Notes under the pieces: generated by a model | What the model saw: only the letters and a program-made list of their open reading frames with translations | Database searches by the model: none | What the model was told of the DNA's origin: nothing | Made by a program: the position numbers and the translations under genes | Part shown: positions 37,651 to 46,531 of the stretch, piece by piece | How positions within the stretch are numbered: position 1 is the stretch's first letter | How the letters are laid out: every line of letters begins with the position of its first letter | From: Flavobacteriaceae bacterium | Lineage (GTDB): Bacteria; Bacteroidota; Bacteroidia; Flavobacteriales; Flavobacteriaceae | Reading direction: 5' to 3' | Assembly (NCBI GenBank): GCA_002746415.1 | Contig: NVXD01000005.1 | Span: forward strand, 1-64,000 | Length of the DNA stretch: 64,000 nt

Positions 37651-38542
37651 ATGAAGAAAATAGTTTTTTTAAATCCAAGAAGATCGTTTTTCTAATACTA
37701 TTAAACTGATTGAAAGCCCTTCAAAAGATACATTGATTAAGGAGCAAGTAACCAAAAGAAAGAATTTACGCAAAGAAAAAAGAAGCATTGCCAGTTATTG
37801 ATAGTGTTGTTTCTATTAAAAACAATTTTTATGCTTATCCATTTATTTCAGCGACTAGATTTGGCAAACTAGGGCAGACATCTACCATAGATCCGCTTCT
37901 AAATGATAATAAGAGTTCTTCTACATTCCATATGGGGTATGGTGCCTATTTGATATTTGAATTAGACAAGAAAATGCATCTAAGAATGGGAGGTACAATA
38001 AACAACATGGAAAGAAATACATTTGATGTTCGAATTAATCCCTTGGTGGCAGGAACCAATTATTATAGAAACATAACTTTTAAGGAAGGTTTTTCATTTA
38101 TATCTTTTGTGAGACTTTTTGAAAACATTGAGGATATTACACTAAAAGAAGAGCTAACCAATATAGAAGTACCCATAGAGCTTATTTATTTATTAATAGA
38201 TAAAGATTTGGGCTAGATGGAATTATAGGTGTTAACATCACATATCACGGGAAAAACAAGGTGTTTGCCATCAAAGAAAATGGAGAAAACATTTATTTAG
38301 AGAAAAACAATAATTATACTAGTTTTGGTTTTGGACTTAACATTGGTTCGGGTTTACATTATAAGATGAATGAATCTTTACGCTTTAATTTTGAAGCAAT
38401 ATGGAGTCCTCGATTTAATATGTTGGAAGGAAATAAGAAAACCTACCCTAATATTTTTATAATTCAAACAGGATTACAGTTTAAAATTAACCAAATACAA
38501 GAAATTACCTGTGCCATCTACCCTGTTTTTAGGGCACTATAG
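37651..38542 (+). pseudogene. Decayed outer-membrane beta-barrel-type gene, multiple frameshifts
   Basis: Pieces of one protein are spread over three frames. An ATG at 37651 gives MKKIVFL, a signal-peptide start that then breaks at a T run. Frame 2 next gives EDRFSNTIKLIESPSKDTL up to about 37780. At an A run (about 37775-37787) the frame moves to give KEALPVIDSVVSIKNNFYAYP and on to a stop at 38216. Near 38190 it shifts again to FGLDGIIGVNITYHG and continues to 38542. The strands with alternating aromatic residues and the end IIQTGLQFKIN look like a secreted PorT-like or other beta-barrel protein. Two open pieces (37788-38216, 38261-38542) should not be taken as separate genes. Confidence 0.7.
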
Positions 38543-38638
38543 CCTAAAAATTGAATTTTATCACCTTTTTTGTAACATTTTTTGTTTTTCTACGTATAAG
38601 TATATGCAGTCTATGCAGATTGAACTTAATAATAATAG

Positions 38639-39502
38639 ATGAGACAGCTTAAGATTACAAAACAGGTTACCAATAGGGAAACCGCATCTTTGGATAAGTA
38701 CTTGCAAGAAATTGGCAAAGTGGATCTTATTACCGCAGAAGAAGAAGTAGAATTGGCACAACGAATCAAGGCAGGCGATCAACTCGCTCTTGAAGAACTC
38801 ACAAAAGCCAATCTAAGATTCGTGGTATCCGTTGCTAAACAGTACCAAAACCAAGGGCTAACTTTACCGGATTTAATTAACGAGGGCAACCTTGGACTGA
38901 TTAAAGCTGCACAACGTTTTGACGAAACAAGAGGATTTAAATTTATTTCCTATGCCGTATGGTGGATTCGTCAATCCATATTGCAAGCATTGGCAGAGCA
39001 ATCACGTATTGTTCGTTTGCCTTTGAACAAAATTGGTTCTATTAACAAGATCAATAAAACCTTCGCGTTTTTAGAACAAGCACACGAACGTATGCCATCA
39101 CCAGAGGAAATTGCCAAGGAATTGGACATGACCGTGGATGATGTGAAGCAATCTTTAAAAAATTCTGGACGTCATGTATCAATGGATGCTCCCTTGATAG
39201 ATGGAGAAAATTCTAACCTTTACGATGTTTTGCGTAGTGGTGAATCTCCAAATCCAGATAGAGAATTATTGCATGAGTCTTTAAGAACTGAAATAGAAAG
39301 AGCATTGGAAACATTGACTCCTAGAGAAGCGGATGTTATTCGTTTGTATTTTGGTTTGGCTGGGCAACATTCTATGACCTTGGAAGAAATTGGTGAAACT
39401 TTTGAACTTACAAGAGAAAGAGTTCGTCAAATTAAAGAAAAGGCAATTAGAAGGTTAAAACATACTTCTAGAAGTAAAATATTAAAAACCTATTTAGGAT
39501 AA
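38639..39502 (+). CDS. rpoD: Primary RNA polymerase sigma factor (RpoD/SigA)
   Basis: The 287-residue sigma-70 factor has regions 1.2 ([20 protein letters not shown]), 2 ([37 protein letters not shown]), 3 and 4 ([29 protein letters not shown]). It lacks region 1.1, as is normal for the housekeeping sigma factor of Bacteroidetes, which reads the TTG/TAnnTTTG promoters seen in this window. Two terminator hairpins follow. The ATG at 38639 gives the conserved MRQLKITK start. Confidence 0.97.
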   Translation: MRQLKITKQVTNRETASLDKYLQEIGKVDLITAEEEVELAQRIKAGDQLALEELTKANLRFVVSVAKQYQNQGLTLPDLINEGNLGLIKAAQRFDETRGFKFISYAVWWIRQSILQALAEQSRIVRLPLNKIGSINKINKTFAFLEQAHERMPSPEEIAKELDMTVDDVKQSLKNSGRHVSMDAPLIDGENSNLYDVLRSGESPNPDRELLHESLRTEIERALETLTPREADVIRLYFGLAGQHSMTLEEIGETFELTRERVRQIKEKAIRRLKHTSRSKILKTYLG

Positions 39503-39579
39503 TCCCCTAACGCAAATCACAGTAAACTCCCACCAGTATTGGAAGTTTGATATAAAAATTGTAATTTGTGGAATGTAAC

Positions 39580-39607
39580 AACAGTTTATCATGACTGTTC
39601 GTTTTTT
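39580..39607 (+). terminator. First hairpin terminator after rpoD
   Basis: AACAGT (39580-39585) pairs with ACTGTT (39594-39599), followed by a T run to 39607. The stem is only 6 bp. Confidence 0.55.
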
Positions 39608-39619
39608 GATTGATGAATA

Positions 39620-39646
39620 AACTCCGGCTGATTACCGGAGTTTTTT
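39620..39646 (+). terminator. Second hairpin terminator after rpoD
   Basis: AACTCCGG (39620-39627) pairs with CCGGAGTT (39635-39642), loop of seven, followed by six T. It forms a tandem pair with the previous hairpin. Confidence 0.85.
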
Positions 39647-40216
39647 GTTGCTAAATATCCCGTAACCCTTATAATTAATGTATTCCTATTGAAACTTATC
39701 AATATCCTACTTGACAATCCACACTTTTAACGATTGCTTTTTATCTATTAGCTCGTTTGAAACTTACCACTTATTACTTTGTAATAGAGACAAAGACACA
39801 AAAGTACTTCCTTTACAACTTTAATTTCATATAGTAAATTTTTCGGATTCGCCGTGGGGGTCGGTCCGAATGAAAGTGCAAAAACGGTATCAGTCATTTA
39901 TGTAATTGAAGAGCATTGATTATGAATTAATTTATCTGGTACCGTGCACTTTTTCCTTTAAACTTAACAACCAACTTATTTTAGTAAAACATACGTCTTT
40001 TATACGCCAGTTTCAAGATTGCGTGAATTTGTGGTTTGGGCCTATTTTAATAAAGGTCTAGAAAAAAAAACCGTTTCATAAAACTGATGAAATTTTCAAC
40101 TTGCTAAAGTTTAGTATACTGGATATATCAAATTAATTCGCGGAGTTTTTCATTTATAAGGTTTTTGATGCATAAACAGAAAAAAAAACCGTTACTACTT
40201 CTACAAACCACATATT
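39647..40216. other. Gene-free stretch with paired hairpins, possible structured RNA
   Basis: No convincing reading frame is present in either strand. A locally GC-rich segment forms a hairpin (TTCGGA 39842-39847 with TCCGAA 39865-39870, inner CCG/CGG). Directly next to it, AAAGTGCA and CGGTAT (39873-39890) face GGTACCG and TGCACTTT (39939-39953) as long-range arms. A 16-base A-rich direct repeat occurs at 40060 and 40178. I cannot assign it to a known RNA family. Confidence 0.35.
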
Positions 40217-40843
40217 ATGAGAAAACGATTGTACCCCTTTTTATGTATTGCCATGTTATTTATTGGAAAAGGTTTTTCGCAAGAATCTGGAAACTACCAT
40301 TTGATTATCAATGGCGACACCACAAAAATCAATTTAAAACAAGCCTTTGAATACAAAACCAAAAAAGGTGAAAAGCTTACTATTGTAATAGACCAACCTT
40401 TAGTACAGACCTATTCAGATGAAATGATTTCTTTTCAATATGATAAGACCTATGGAGTATCCAAAACTGTAATTGATGTAGGAATTGAACAAATCATGGT
40501 AATGAGTTCTAATGGAAATGGCTTTATTATTCAAAAATATTCCACAATGGACCCCAGCAGCCTTACCACATTAATGATGGGCGAACTCATAAAGGAAAGT
40601 ATCAATTACGGTTATGAAAAAATTGAAGAATCATTCACTATAATGCTTAAAAGTGGGCAAACCCTAACTGGACTAAAAAACACCCTTGAATATAAAACCG
40701 AAAAAACAACATACGAAGTAGGGGCATATGGTGGTAAAGATGAGGGAATATTAATTGTTACAATGCTACAAGGTGATAGTTTTAGTGAATCAGGAGAATC
40801 CATGATTAAACTATTTTTAGACACCCTTACAATCAAAGATTGA
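40217..40843 (+). CDS. Secreted protein of unknown function
   Basis: The 208-residue protein has a signal peptide (MRKRLYPFLCIAMLFIGKGFSQ). The mature part begins with a short beta segment (YHLIINGDTTKINLKQAFEYKTKKGEKLTIVI) and has no cysteine, lipobox, transmembrane helix or T9SS sorting domain. I recognise no family; it looks like a soluble periplasmic alpha/beta protein. It precedes rpe, which has its own promoter element, so the pair may not be an operon. Confidence 0.75.
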   Translation: MRKRLYPFLCIAMLFIGKGFSQESGNYHLIINGDTTKINLKQAFEYKTKKGEKLTIVIDQPLVQTYSDEMISFQYDKTYGVSKTVIDVGIEQIMVMSSNGNGFIIQKYSTMDPSSLTTLMMGELIKESINYGYEKIEESFTIMLKSGQTLTGLKNTLEYKTEKTTYEVGAYGGKDEGILIVTMLQGDSFSESGESMIKLFLDTLTIKD

Positions 40844-40892
40844 GTTCCCAATTGTTGCATAGCACCAATGCTGATTAACCGTTCCATTTCAC

Positions 40893-40900
40893 TATTTTTG
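40893..40900 (+). promoter_or_regulatory. Bacteroidetes -7 promoter element of rpe
   Basis: TATTTTTG fits TAnnTTTG, 26 bases before the rpe ATG. Confidence 0.5.
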
Positions 40901-40926
40901 TAAAAGACTATTCATAGAAAAAAATA

Positions 40927-41586
40927 ATGAACAGAACATTCATAGCCCCTTCCCTTTTGGCTGCAGATTTCGCCAACTTACAGCGAGATATTGAAATGGT
41001 GAACCAAAGTGAAGCAGATTGGTTTCATTTGGACATTATGGATGGTGTATATGTTCCCAACATTTCCTTTGGTATGCCAGTGGTACAAGCCATAGCCAAA
41101 CATGCAAAAAAAATATTAGACGTACATTTAATGATTGTGGAGCCAGATCGCTATATACAAACATTCGCAGATTTGGGTGCCAACAACCTTACCGTCCATT
41201 ATGAAGCATGTACACATCTTCATAAGACATTGCAGACCATCAAAGATGCAAACATGAAAGCGGGAGTTGCCTTAAATCCACATACGAGTATTGATGTATT
41301 GGAGGACACCATAAATGACATTGATTTAGTTTGTATCATGAGTGTAAATCCTGGTTTTGGCGGACAGTCCTTTATTGAAAATACCTACGATAAAATCAGC
41401 GCTTTAAAAAAGTTAATAACAGCTAAAAAAACCAGCACCTTAATTGAGATTGATGGTGGCGTAACTTCAAAAAATGCAAAATTATTGATTGAAGCTGGAG
41501 CTGATGTATTAGTAGCCGGAAGTTTTATTTTTAAAAGTCAAGACCCATTAAAAACCATTATAGAACTTAAAGATACCATCGCGTAA
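40927..41586 (+). CDS. rpe: Ribulose-phosphate 3-epimerase
   Basis: The 219-residue TIM-barrel enzyme interconverts ribulose 5-phosphate and xylulose 5-phosphate in the pentose phosphate pathway. Metal and catalytic motifs are visible: SLLAADF, WFHLDIMDGVYVPNISFG, LDVHLMI, VNPGFGGQSF and IEIDGGV. Length fits. Its TAA overlaps the ATG of the next gene by one base, so they are translationally coupled. Confidence 0.97.
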   Translation: MNRTFIAPSLLAADFANLQRDIEMVNQSEADWFHLDIMDGVYVPNISFGMPVVQAIAKHAKKILDVHLMIVEPDRYIQTFADLGANNLTVHYEACTHLHKTLQTIKDANMKAGVALNPHTSIDVLEDTINDIDLVCIMSVNPGFGGQSFIENTYDKISALKKLITAKKTSTLIEIDGGVTSKNAKLLIEAGADVLVAGSFIFKSQDPLKTIIELKDTIA

Positions 41587-42557
41587 TGGAACATTTTAAT
41601 GTTGTCATCATTGGAGGCGGCCCCATAGGCATAGCATGTGGGTTGGAAGCAAAAAAACAGGGGCTTAGGTATGTTATTCTCGAGAAAGGTCCCATTGTAA
41701 ATTCCTTGTTCAACTATCCAACAAACATGCAGTTTTTTTCTTCTTCAGAACGATTAGAAATAGATAATATCCCCTTTATCAGTAAAGAGGCCAAGCCCAA
41801 AAGAAGTGAAGCTTTGGAATATTACAGAAGAATTGCAGTGTCTAATGAACTTAATATTAAGTTATTTGAAAAAGTTACCTCAGTAAAAAAAGAGAAAGAT
41901 ATTTTTTCTGTTGTTTCCGATAAAAATAAGTACAGTGCGCATAATGTCATTATAGCCACAGGTTTTTATGATTTGCCAAATCTTTTAAATGTTCCGGGTG
42001 AGGATTTACCCAAAGTATCCCATTATTACAACGACCCTCATTTTTATGCAGGGCAAAAATTAGCTGTTATAGGGGCCAGTAATTCTGCCGTAGATGCCGC
42101 ATTAGAATGTTGGCGGAAAGGCTCAGAGGTTACCCTTATTATCCGTGGTTCAGAAGTGGGTCAGCGTGTAAAATATTGGGTGAGGCCGGATATGATTAAT
42201 AGGATTAATGAAGGCAGTATTAAAGTCCATTATAATGCCACTATAAAGGAAATCAAGAATGAAGAAGTATTGATACAAACACCTAATGATGTAATATCTA
42301 TTGCAAACGATTTTGTATTAGCATTGATTGGTTACATGCCAAATTTTCAATTTTTAGAAAATATGGGTATAGAATTATCCAAAGACAACAAAAGACTACC
42401 CGCATACAATGAAAGCACTATGGAAACAAATCTAGCAGGTCTCTTTTTAGCGGGTGTAATTTGTGGTGGTATGGAAACCCACAAATGGTTTATTGAGAAT
42501 TCTAGAATACATGCACCAATGATTATGAAGGCAATTTTAGCAAAAAAACAAGCATAA
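41586..42557 (+). CDS. ypdA: YpdA-type FAD/NAD(P)-dependent reductase
   Basis: The 323-residue flavoprotein has two dinucleotide-binding motifs (VVIIGGGPIGIACGLEA at residue 6 and LAVIGASNSAVDAAL near 160), and LFLAGVICGG near the end. It lacks the CxxC of thioredoxin reductase. This matches the YpdA family, known in Firmicutes as bacillithiol disulfide reductase. Whether this organism makes bacillithiol cannot be told here. It overlaps rpe by one base. Confidence 0.85.
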   Translation: MEHFNVVIIGGGPIGIACGLEAKKQGLRYVILEKGPIVNSLFNYPTNMQFFSSSERLEIDNIPFISKEAKPKRSEALEYYRRIAVSNELNIKLFEKVTSVKKEKDIFSVVSDKNKYSAHNVIIATGFYDLPNLLNVPGEDLPKVSHYYNDPHFYAGQKLAVIGASNSAVDAALECWRKGSEVTLIIRGSEVGQRVKYWVRPDMINRINEGSIKVHYNATIKEIKNEEVLIQTPNDVISIANDFVLALIGYMPNFQFLENMGIELSKDNKRLPAYNESTMETNLAGLFLAGVICGGMETHKWFIENSRIHAPMIMKAILAKKQA

Positions 42558-42580
42558 AAAAGGCTCTGCAATGCAGAGCC
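42556..42580 (-). terminator. Terminator of the yqeY-tRNA transcript
   Basis: GGCTCTGC (42562-42569) pairs with GCAGAGCC (42573-42580). On the minus strand a T run (42561-42556) follows. There is no T run on the plus strand, so it serves the tRNA. Confidence 0.85.
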
Positions 42581-42590
42581 ATTAATTGTG

Positions 42591-42664
42591 TGACCGCGAA
42601 GGGATTCGAACCCCCAACCCTCAGAGCCGAAATCTGATATTCTATCCAGTTGAACTACGCAGCC
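42591..42664 (-). tRNA. tRNA-Arg (anticodon TCG)
   Basis: The reverse strand folds as a cloverleaf: acceptor GGCTGCG with CGCGGTC, D stem GTTC/GAAT, anticodon stem TCAGA/TCTGA with loop TTTCGGC (anticodon TCG, reads CGA), T arm with TTCGAAT loop, discriminator A. The genomic 3' end reads CAC, so CCA must be added after transcription. It starts 17 bases after the yqeY stop on the same strand. Confidence 0.95.
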
Positions 42665-42681
42665 TTTTTCTACTATTTTAT

Positions 42682-43131
42682 TTATGAAAGTTTTGCCTTA
42701 ACTATGGTGGAAATGGCTTTCCCATCTGCTTGTCCGGCCAACTCTTTGGAAACCATACCCATTACCTTACCCATATCTTTCATTCCAGAAGCACCAATGG
42801 CATCAATAGTCTGTACTACAACTTTTTCTATCTCTTCCTCAGTCAGCTGTTCTGGCAAAAACTTTTCTATTATAGCTACCTGTGCCAATTCTGGCTCAGC
42901 TAAATCTTCTCTTGCTTGTTCTATAAAAATAGCTGCGCTATCTTTTCTTTGCTTTACTAATTTTTGAACCAATTTTATTTCATCATCTTCTGAGAGACCA
43001 TCACCTGCTCCACCTTCTGTTTGCGCCATCAATATGGCAGATTTAATGGCTCTAAGCGACTCTAAGGCAACTTTATCCTTTGCCCTCATTGCCGCCTTCA
43101 TTTCTTCCATTACTTGTTGCTGTAAGCTCAT
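42682..43131 (-). CDS. yqeY: GatB/YqeY domain protein
   Basis: The 149-residue protein matches YqeY over its length: QQQVMEEMKAAMRAKDKVALESLRAIKSAI, LVQKLVKQRKDSAAIF, IEKFLPEQLTEEEIE and GMVSKELAGQADGK. The family shares the tail domain of GatB, which helps in tRNA-dependent amidation, but the stand-alone form has no settled role. It lies between the ftsZ terminator and a tRNA-Arg gene, with which it is probably co-transcribed. Confidence 0.93.
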   Translation of the reverse strand: MSLQQQVMEEMKAAMRAKDKVALESLRAIKSAILMAQTEGGAGDGLSEDDEIKLVQKLVKQRKDSAAIFIEQAREDLAEPELAQVAIIEKFLPEQLTEEEIEKVVVQTIDAIGASGMKDMGKVMGMVSKELAGQADGKAISTIVKAKLS

Positions 43132-43166
43132 GATGTGTTGTTTTTAGCAGTGCGAAGATAAATAAT

Positions 43167-43197
43167 AAACCCGAAAATTGACTCAATTTTCGGGTTT
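43167..43197 (-). terminator. Terminator at the end of the dcw cluster
   Basis: A perfect 14-bp stem (43167-43180 with 43184-43197) with a three-base loop lies just after ftsZ on the minus strand, followed by a T-rich run (TTTATTATTT). Confidence 0.85.
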
Positions 43198-43231
43198 AAA
43201 CGTTAACCATTCTGTTAATGCATGTGTGTAA

Positions 43232-45160
43232 TTAATCTACATTATCATGCAAAAAGGAGTTATTGGACCGCAATTGTATATCATCATTGCTATCCTCACT
43301 TAAAGTGGTTCTTGATACTTTATTTTCACCAGGGTTATCATTTAAATTTACTCCCTGACGCCTGTATGCTGGTTCTTTTTCTATTTCGTCAACATTATTT
43401 ATGTTGTTCTGAAATTTATAGTTAAAATCTTTTAGCTTCTTTCTTCTTTCATCCGCTCTATTCTTAAGAATATTTTCAATAGAACTATTCATAGGATCAG
43501 TAGGTCCACCACCATGGCTTGCTTCAACCTTACTTTCTTTTTGTTTTACGGTGATTCTTTCAAAAACCAGCTCTTCTTCAACTATTTTTGGTATAAAATC
43601 TTCTGCTTTGGATTTGGCACCTGTAAGTTTCTCCTCCAGTTCCATATAATCATCCAAACTATAGCGTGTCTCCCCTTCTTTATTGTATTCTAAAACCGGA
43701 ACCACTTCTATATGGTCAGTGACATCTATATCATTTACTTCATCATTCAAATCAAAAGTGATAACATGTTCTTTTTCATCCTCCTCTATAGTATCGCTAT
43801 TTGATAAAGGCATATCAAAACTTAAAGCGGTTTGATCTTCTTCCAATTTAGAAGACAGTTCAACTGGATCAACAACTTCTATGTCATTAATAAGATCTTT
43901 GGCTTCTATAATAATGAAATCTTCTTCTTTCACATTTTCTGCAACTACTTCCTCGTAAAAAACATTAAAATTCTTAATGTAATTAGTTGTGGGTATTAAA
44001 TTTTCTTCCAATTCAATATCTACCAAGGTATGTTTTACAATTGTTTCTGGAATTTCTTCATCCAACACTATTTCAGTAACACTTTTCTCTTGAGTAATAA
44101 CTTGCTCTGCCTTCTGTTCTTCCACCAGCGTATGAACAATTTTTTTTGTTTCTGTATTTACAATATCATCTTGCTGGTCTATATCAAAACCCGTAGCAAT
44201 TATTGTTACAGCTATTGCCTCCCCTAAGGTCTCATCTTCCCCAACACCCATAATAATATTGGCTCCAAAACCAGCTTCAGTTTGGATATGATCATTAATT
44301 TCTCCTATTTCATCTATAGTGATTTCCTCTGACCCAGAAACAATAAGCAACAATACATTTTTAGCCCCAGCTATTTTATTATCATTCAATAATGGAGAAT
44401 CTAAAGCTTTCATAATAGCCTCATTAGCTCTAGAGGAGCCTGAGGAGGTAGATGAGCCCATAATAGCCGTACCACTATTGGAAAGTACGGTTTTAGCATC
44501 ACGTAAATCAATATTTTGTGTATAATGGTGAGTTATTACTTCCGCAATACCACGTGCCGCTGTGGCCAAAACTTCATCTGCTTTAGAAAAACCAGCTTTA
44601 AAGCCTAAATTGCCATAAACATCTCTTAACTTATTATTGTTGATTACAATTAAAGAATCAACATTCTCGCGCAACTTTTCTATCCCTTTTTGAGCCTGTT
44701 GGCACCTCATTTTTCCTTCAAACTGAAATGGCATGGTAACTATTCCAACCGTTAAAATATCCATTCCCCTAGCTTGCTTTGCAATGACAGGAGCAGCACC
44801 AGTTCCTGTTCCGCCACCCATACCTGCAGTAATAAACACCATTTTAGTATTATGCCCTAACATGTTCTTAAGGTCTTCCATACTTTCAATGGCAGCCTCC
44901 TCACCTACTTCAGGGTTCGCACCAGCACCCAACCCTTCTGTCAATGAAACTCCTAATTGAATTTTTATGGGCACTGAACTATTGTCCAATGCTTGGGAAT
45001 CTGTATTACAAATCACAAAATCCACTCCATTAATCCCTGCTTGGAACATATGGTTAATGGCATTACTTCCGCCACCACCAACGCCAATTACCTTTATTAC
45101 ATTGCTTTGATTTTTAGGTAAATCAAAAGAGATATTGTCAAATTCGGTGTTCTTGCTCAT
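43232..45160 (-). CDS. ftsZ: Cell division protein FtsZ, long-tailed
   Basis: The 642-residue tubulin-like GTPase forms the Z ring. The N-terminal 320 residues hold the GTPase (GVGGGGSNAINHM, tubulin signature GMGGGTGTGAAPVIA, and the T7 loop LSNSGTAIMGSS region). A variable acidic linker of about 280 residues follows, rich in Glu, Asp and Val, twice the usual length. The protein ends in ELRSNNSFLHDNVD-like DIQLRSNNSFLHDNVD, instead of the usual DIPAFLR tail; FtsA would bind there. It follows ftsA after 48 bases. Confidence 0.96.
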   Translation of the reverse strand: MSKNTEFDNISFDLPKNQSNVIKVIGVGGGGSNAINHMFQAGINGVDFVICNTDSQALDNSSVPIKIQLGVSLTEGLGAGANPEVGEEAAIESMEDLKNMLGHNTKMVFITAGMGGGTGTGAAPVIAKQARGMDILTVGIVTMPFQFEGKMRCQQAQKGIEKLRENVDSLIVINNNKLRDVYGNLGFKAGFSKADEVLATAARGIAEVITHHYTQNIDLRDAKTVLSNSGTAIMGSSTSSGSSRANEAIMKALDSPLLNDNKIAGAKNVLLLIVSGSEEITIDEIGEINDHIQTEAGFGANIIMGVGEDETLGEAIAVTIIATGFDIDQQDDIVNTETKKIVHTLVEEQKAEQVITQEKSVTEIVLDEEIPETIVKHTLVDIELEENLIPTTNYIKNFNVFYEEVVAENVKEEDFIIIEAKDLINDIEVVDPVELSSKLEEDQTALSFDMPLSNSDTIEEDEKEHVITFDLNDEVNDIDVTDHIEVVPVLEYNKEGETRYSLDDYMELEEKLTGAKSKAEDFIPKIVEEELVFERITVKQKESKVEASHGGGPTDPMNSSIENILKNRADERRKKLKDFNYKFQNNINNVDEIEKEPAYRRQGVNLNDNPGENKVSRTTLSEDSNDDIQLRSNNSFLHDNVD

Positions 45161-45208
45161 GCTTTTTATATTACTGGTTGTTATATTTTTCTTGAATGAT
45201 CATTATAG

Positions 45209-46528
45209 TTATTCGGCATTATCCAAAAAGTCCTTTAACTTTTCGGACCATTTATCAAAAACAGATTTTCGTTCTTTCTTGACTCCACTAGCAGCAGTCA
45301 TTTCCGTGTGCTCACCATACACCTCATCTTCCAGTTCATTATGCTCTTCAACACTTTCCTTCTTATCTATATTTTTTATTGCATTCATTAATAATCCTAC
45401 GGCCGTAGCATAAAGTGGACTTGCTATTTCCTCATCAGAATCACCAGCTAAGTGTTCATTTGGAAACCCAATTCTAGTATCCATACCTGTAATATATTCC
45501 ACCAATTGTTTTAAATGCTTCAATTGACTTCCACCACCTGTAAGAACAATCCCTGCTATTAACTTTTTCTTTTGGTCATCATGTCCGTAGTTCTTTATTT
45601 CCACATATACCTGTTCTACAATTTCCACCACTCTTGCATGGATGATTTTTGAAAGGTTTTTTAATGTAATTTCCTTAGGCTCTCTACCTCTTAAACCAGG
45701 TATAGATACTATTTCATTATCTTTATTTTCTCCTGGCCATGCAGAACCAAACTTCATTTTTAAAAGTTCTGCCTGTTTTTCTATAATAGAACAGCCCTCC
45801 TTAATATCTTCTGTAATTACATTACCTCCAAAAGGGATTACCGCAGTGTGACGAATGATACCATCTTTAAATATGGCCAAATCCGTAGTCCCTCCCCCTA
45901 TATCTAATAAAGCTACACCAGCTTCTTTTTCTTCTTGACTTAATACTGCATCTGAAGAAGCTAAAGGTTCCAAGGTTATATTCCCTAAATCCAACCCAGC
46001 ACTTTTAATACAACGACCTATATTTTTAATAGATGAAACCTGACCAACAACAACATGAAAATTTGCTTCCAATCTGCCACCATACATGCCCATTGGCTCC
46101 TTTATTTCGGCTTGACCATCTACCTTATATTCCTGAGGTAATACATGAATAATTTCTTCTCCAGGCAACATGATTAATTTATAAACCTGATCACACAACT
46201 TATCCAAATCCTCTTCATTGATAACTTCCTCTGAATTAATTCTAGTTATATAGTCACTATGTTGCAAACTTCTTATATGCTGACCAGCTATCCCAACTAC
46301 AACAGAGCCAATTTTTAACCCAGAATCCACCTCAGCTTGTTCAACTGCTTGTTGTATGGATTTTATGGTTTGGGTAATATTATTTACTACACCACGGTGC
46401 ACACCTAAACTTTTGGATCTGCCAACACCTAGAACTTCAATTTTACCATATTCATTTTCCTTACCAATAATGGCTACAATCTTTGTTGTTCCAATGTCTA
46501 ACCCAACTGAATAATTACCTTGTTCCAT
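45209..46528 (-). CDS. ftsA: Cell division protein FtsA
   Basis: The 439-residue actin-like ATPase tethers FtsZ to the membrane. It shows VGLDIGTTKIVAIIG, VALLDIGGGTTDLAIFKDG and GIVLTGGGSQLKHLKQLV. The C-terminal VFDKWSEKLKDFLDNAE is an amphipathic membrane-targeting helix, preceded by a charged linker of about 50 residues. It lies 3 bases after ftsQ and upstream of ftsZ in the usual dcw order. Confidence 0.97.
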   Translation of the reverse strand: MEQGNYSVGLDIGTTKIVAIIGKENEYGKIEVLGVGRSKSLGVHRGVVNNITQTIKSIQQAVEQAEVDSGLKIGSVVVGIAGQHIRSLQHSDYITRINSEEVINEEDLDKLCDQVYKLIMLPGEEIIHVLPQEYKVDGQAEIKEPMGMYGGRLEANFHVVVGQVSSIKNIGRCIKSAGLDLGNITLEPLASSDAVLSQEEKEAGVALLDIGGGTTDLAIFKDGIIRHTAVIPFGGNVITEDIKEGCSIIEKQAELLKMKFGSAWPGENKDNEIVSIPGLRGREPKEITLKNLSKIIHARVVEIVEQVYVEIKNYGHDDQKKKLIAGIVLTGGGSQLKHLKQLVEYITGMDTRIGFPNEHLAGDSDEEIASPLYATAVGLLMNAIKNIDKKESVEEHNELEDEVYGEHTEMTAASGVKKERKSVFDKWSEKLKDFLDNAE

Positions 46529-46531
46529 AAT

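Noticed and set aside
37788-38542. Two separate short genes for small barrel proteins
   Set aside because: The pieces join across a frameshift near 38190 into one continuous protein pattern and neither has its own signal peptide, so one pseudogene is the better reading.
40060-40193. 16-base direct repeat with nine A residues, 118 bases apart
   Set aside because: Low-complexity A run in AT-rich DNA; chance or slippage is enough to explain it, so it is only mentioned in the intergenic entry.
40165-40350. A 61-codon frame overlapping the start of the secreted unknown protein
   Set aside because: It runs in another frame over the signal peptide coding part of the 40217-40843 gene, with basic and aromatic-rich nonsense composition.
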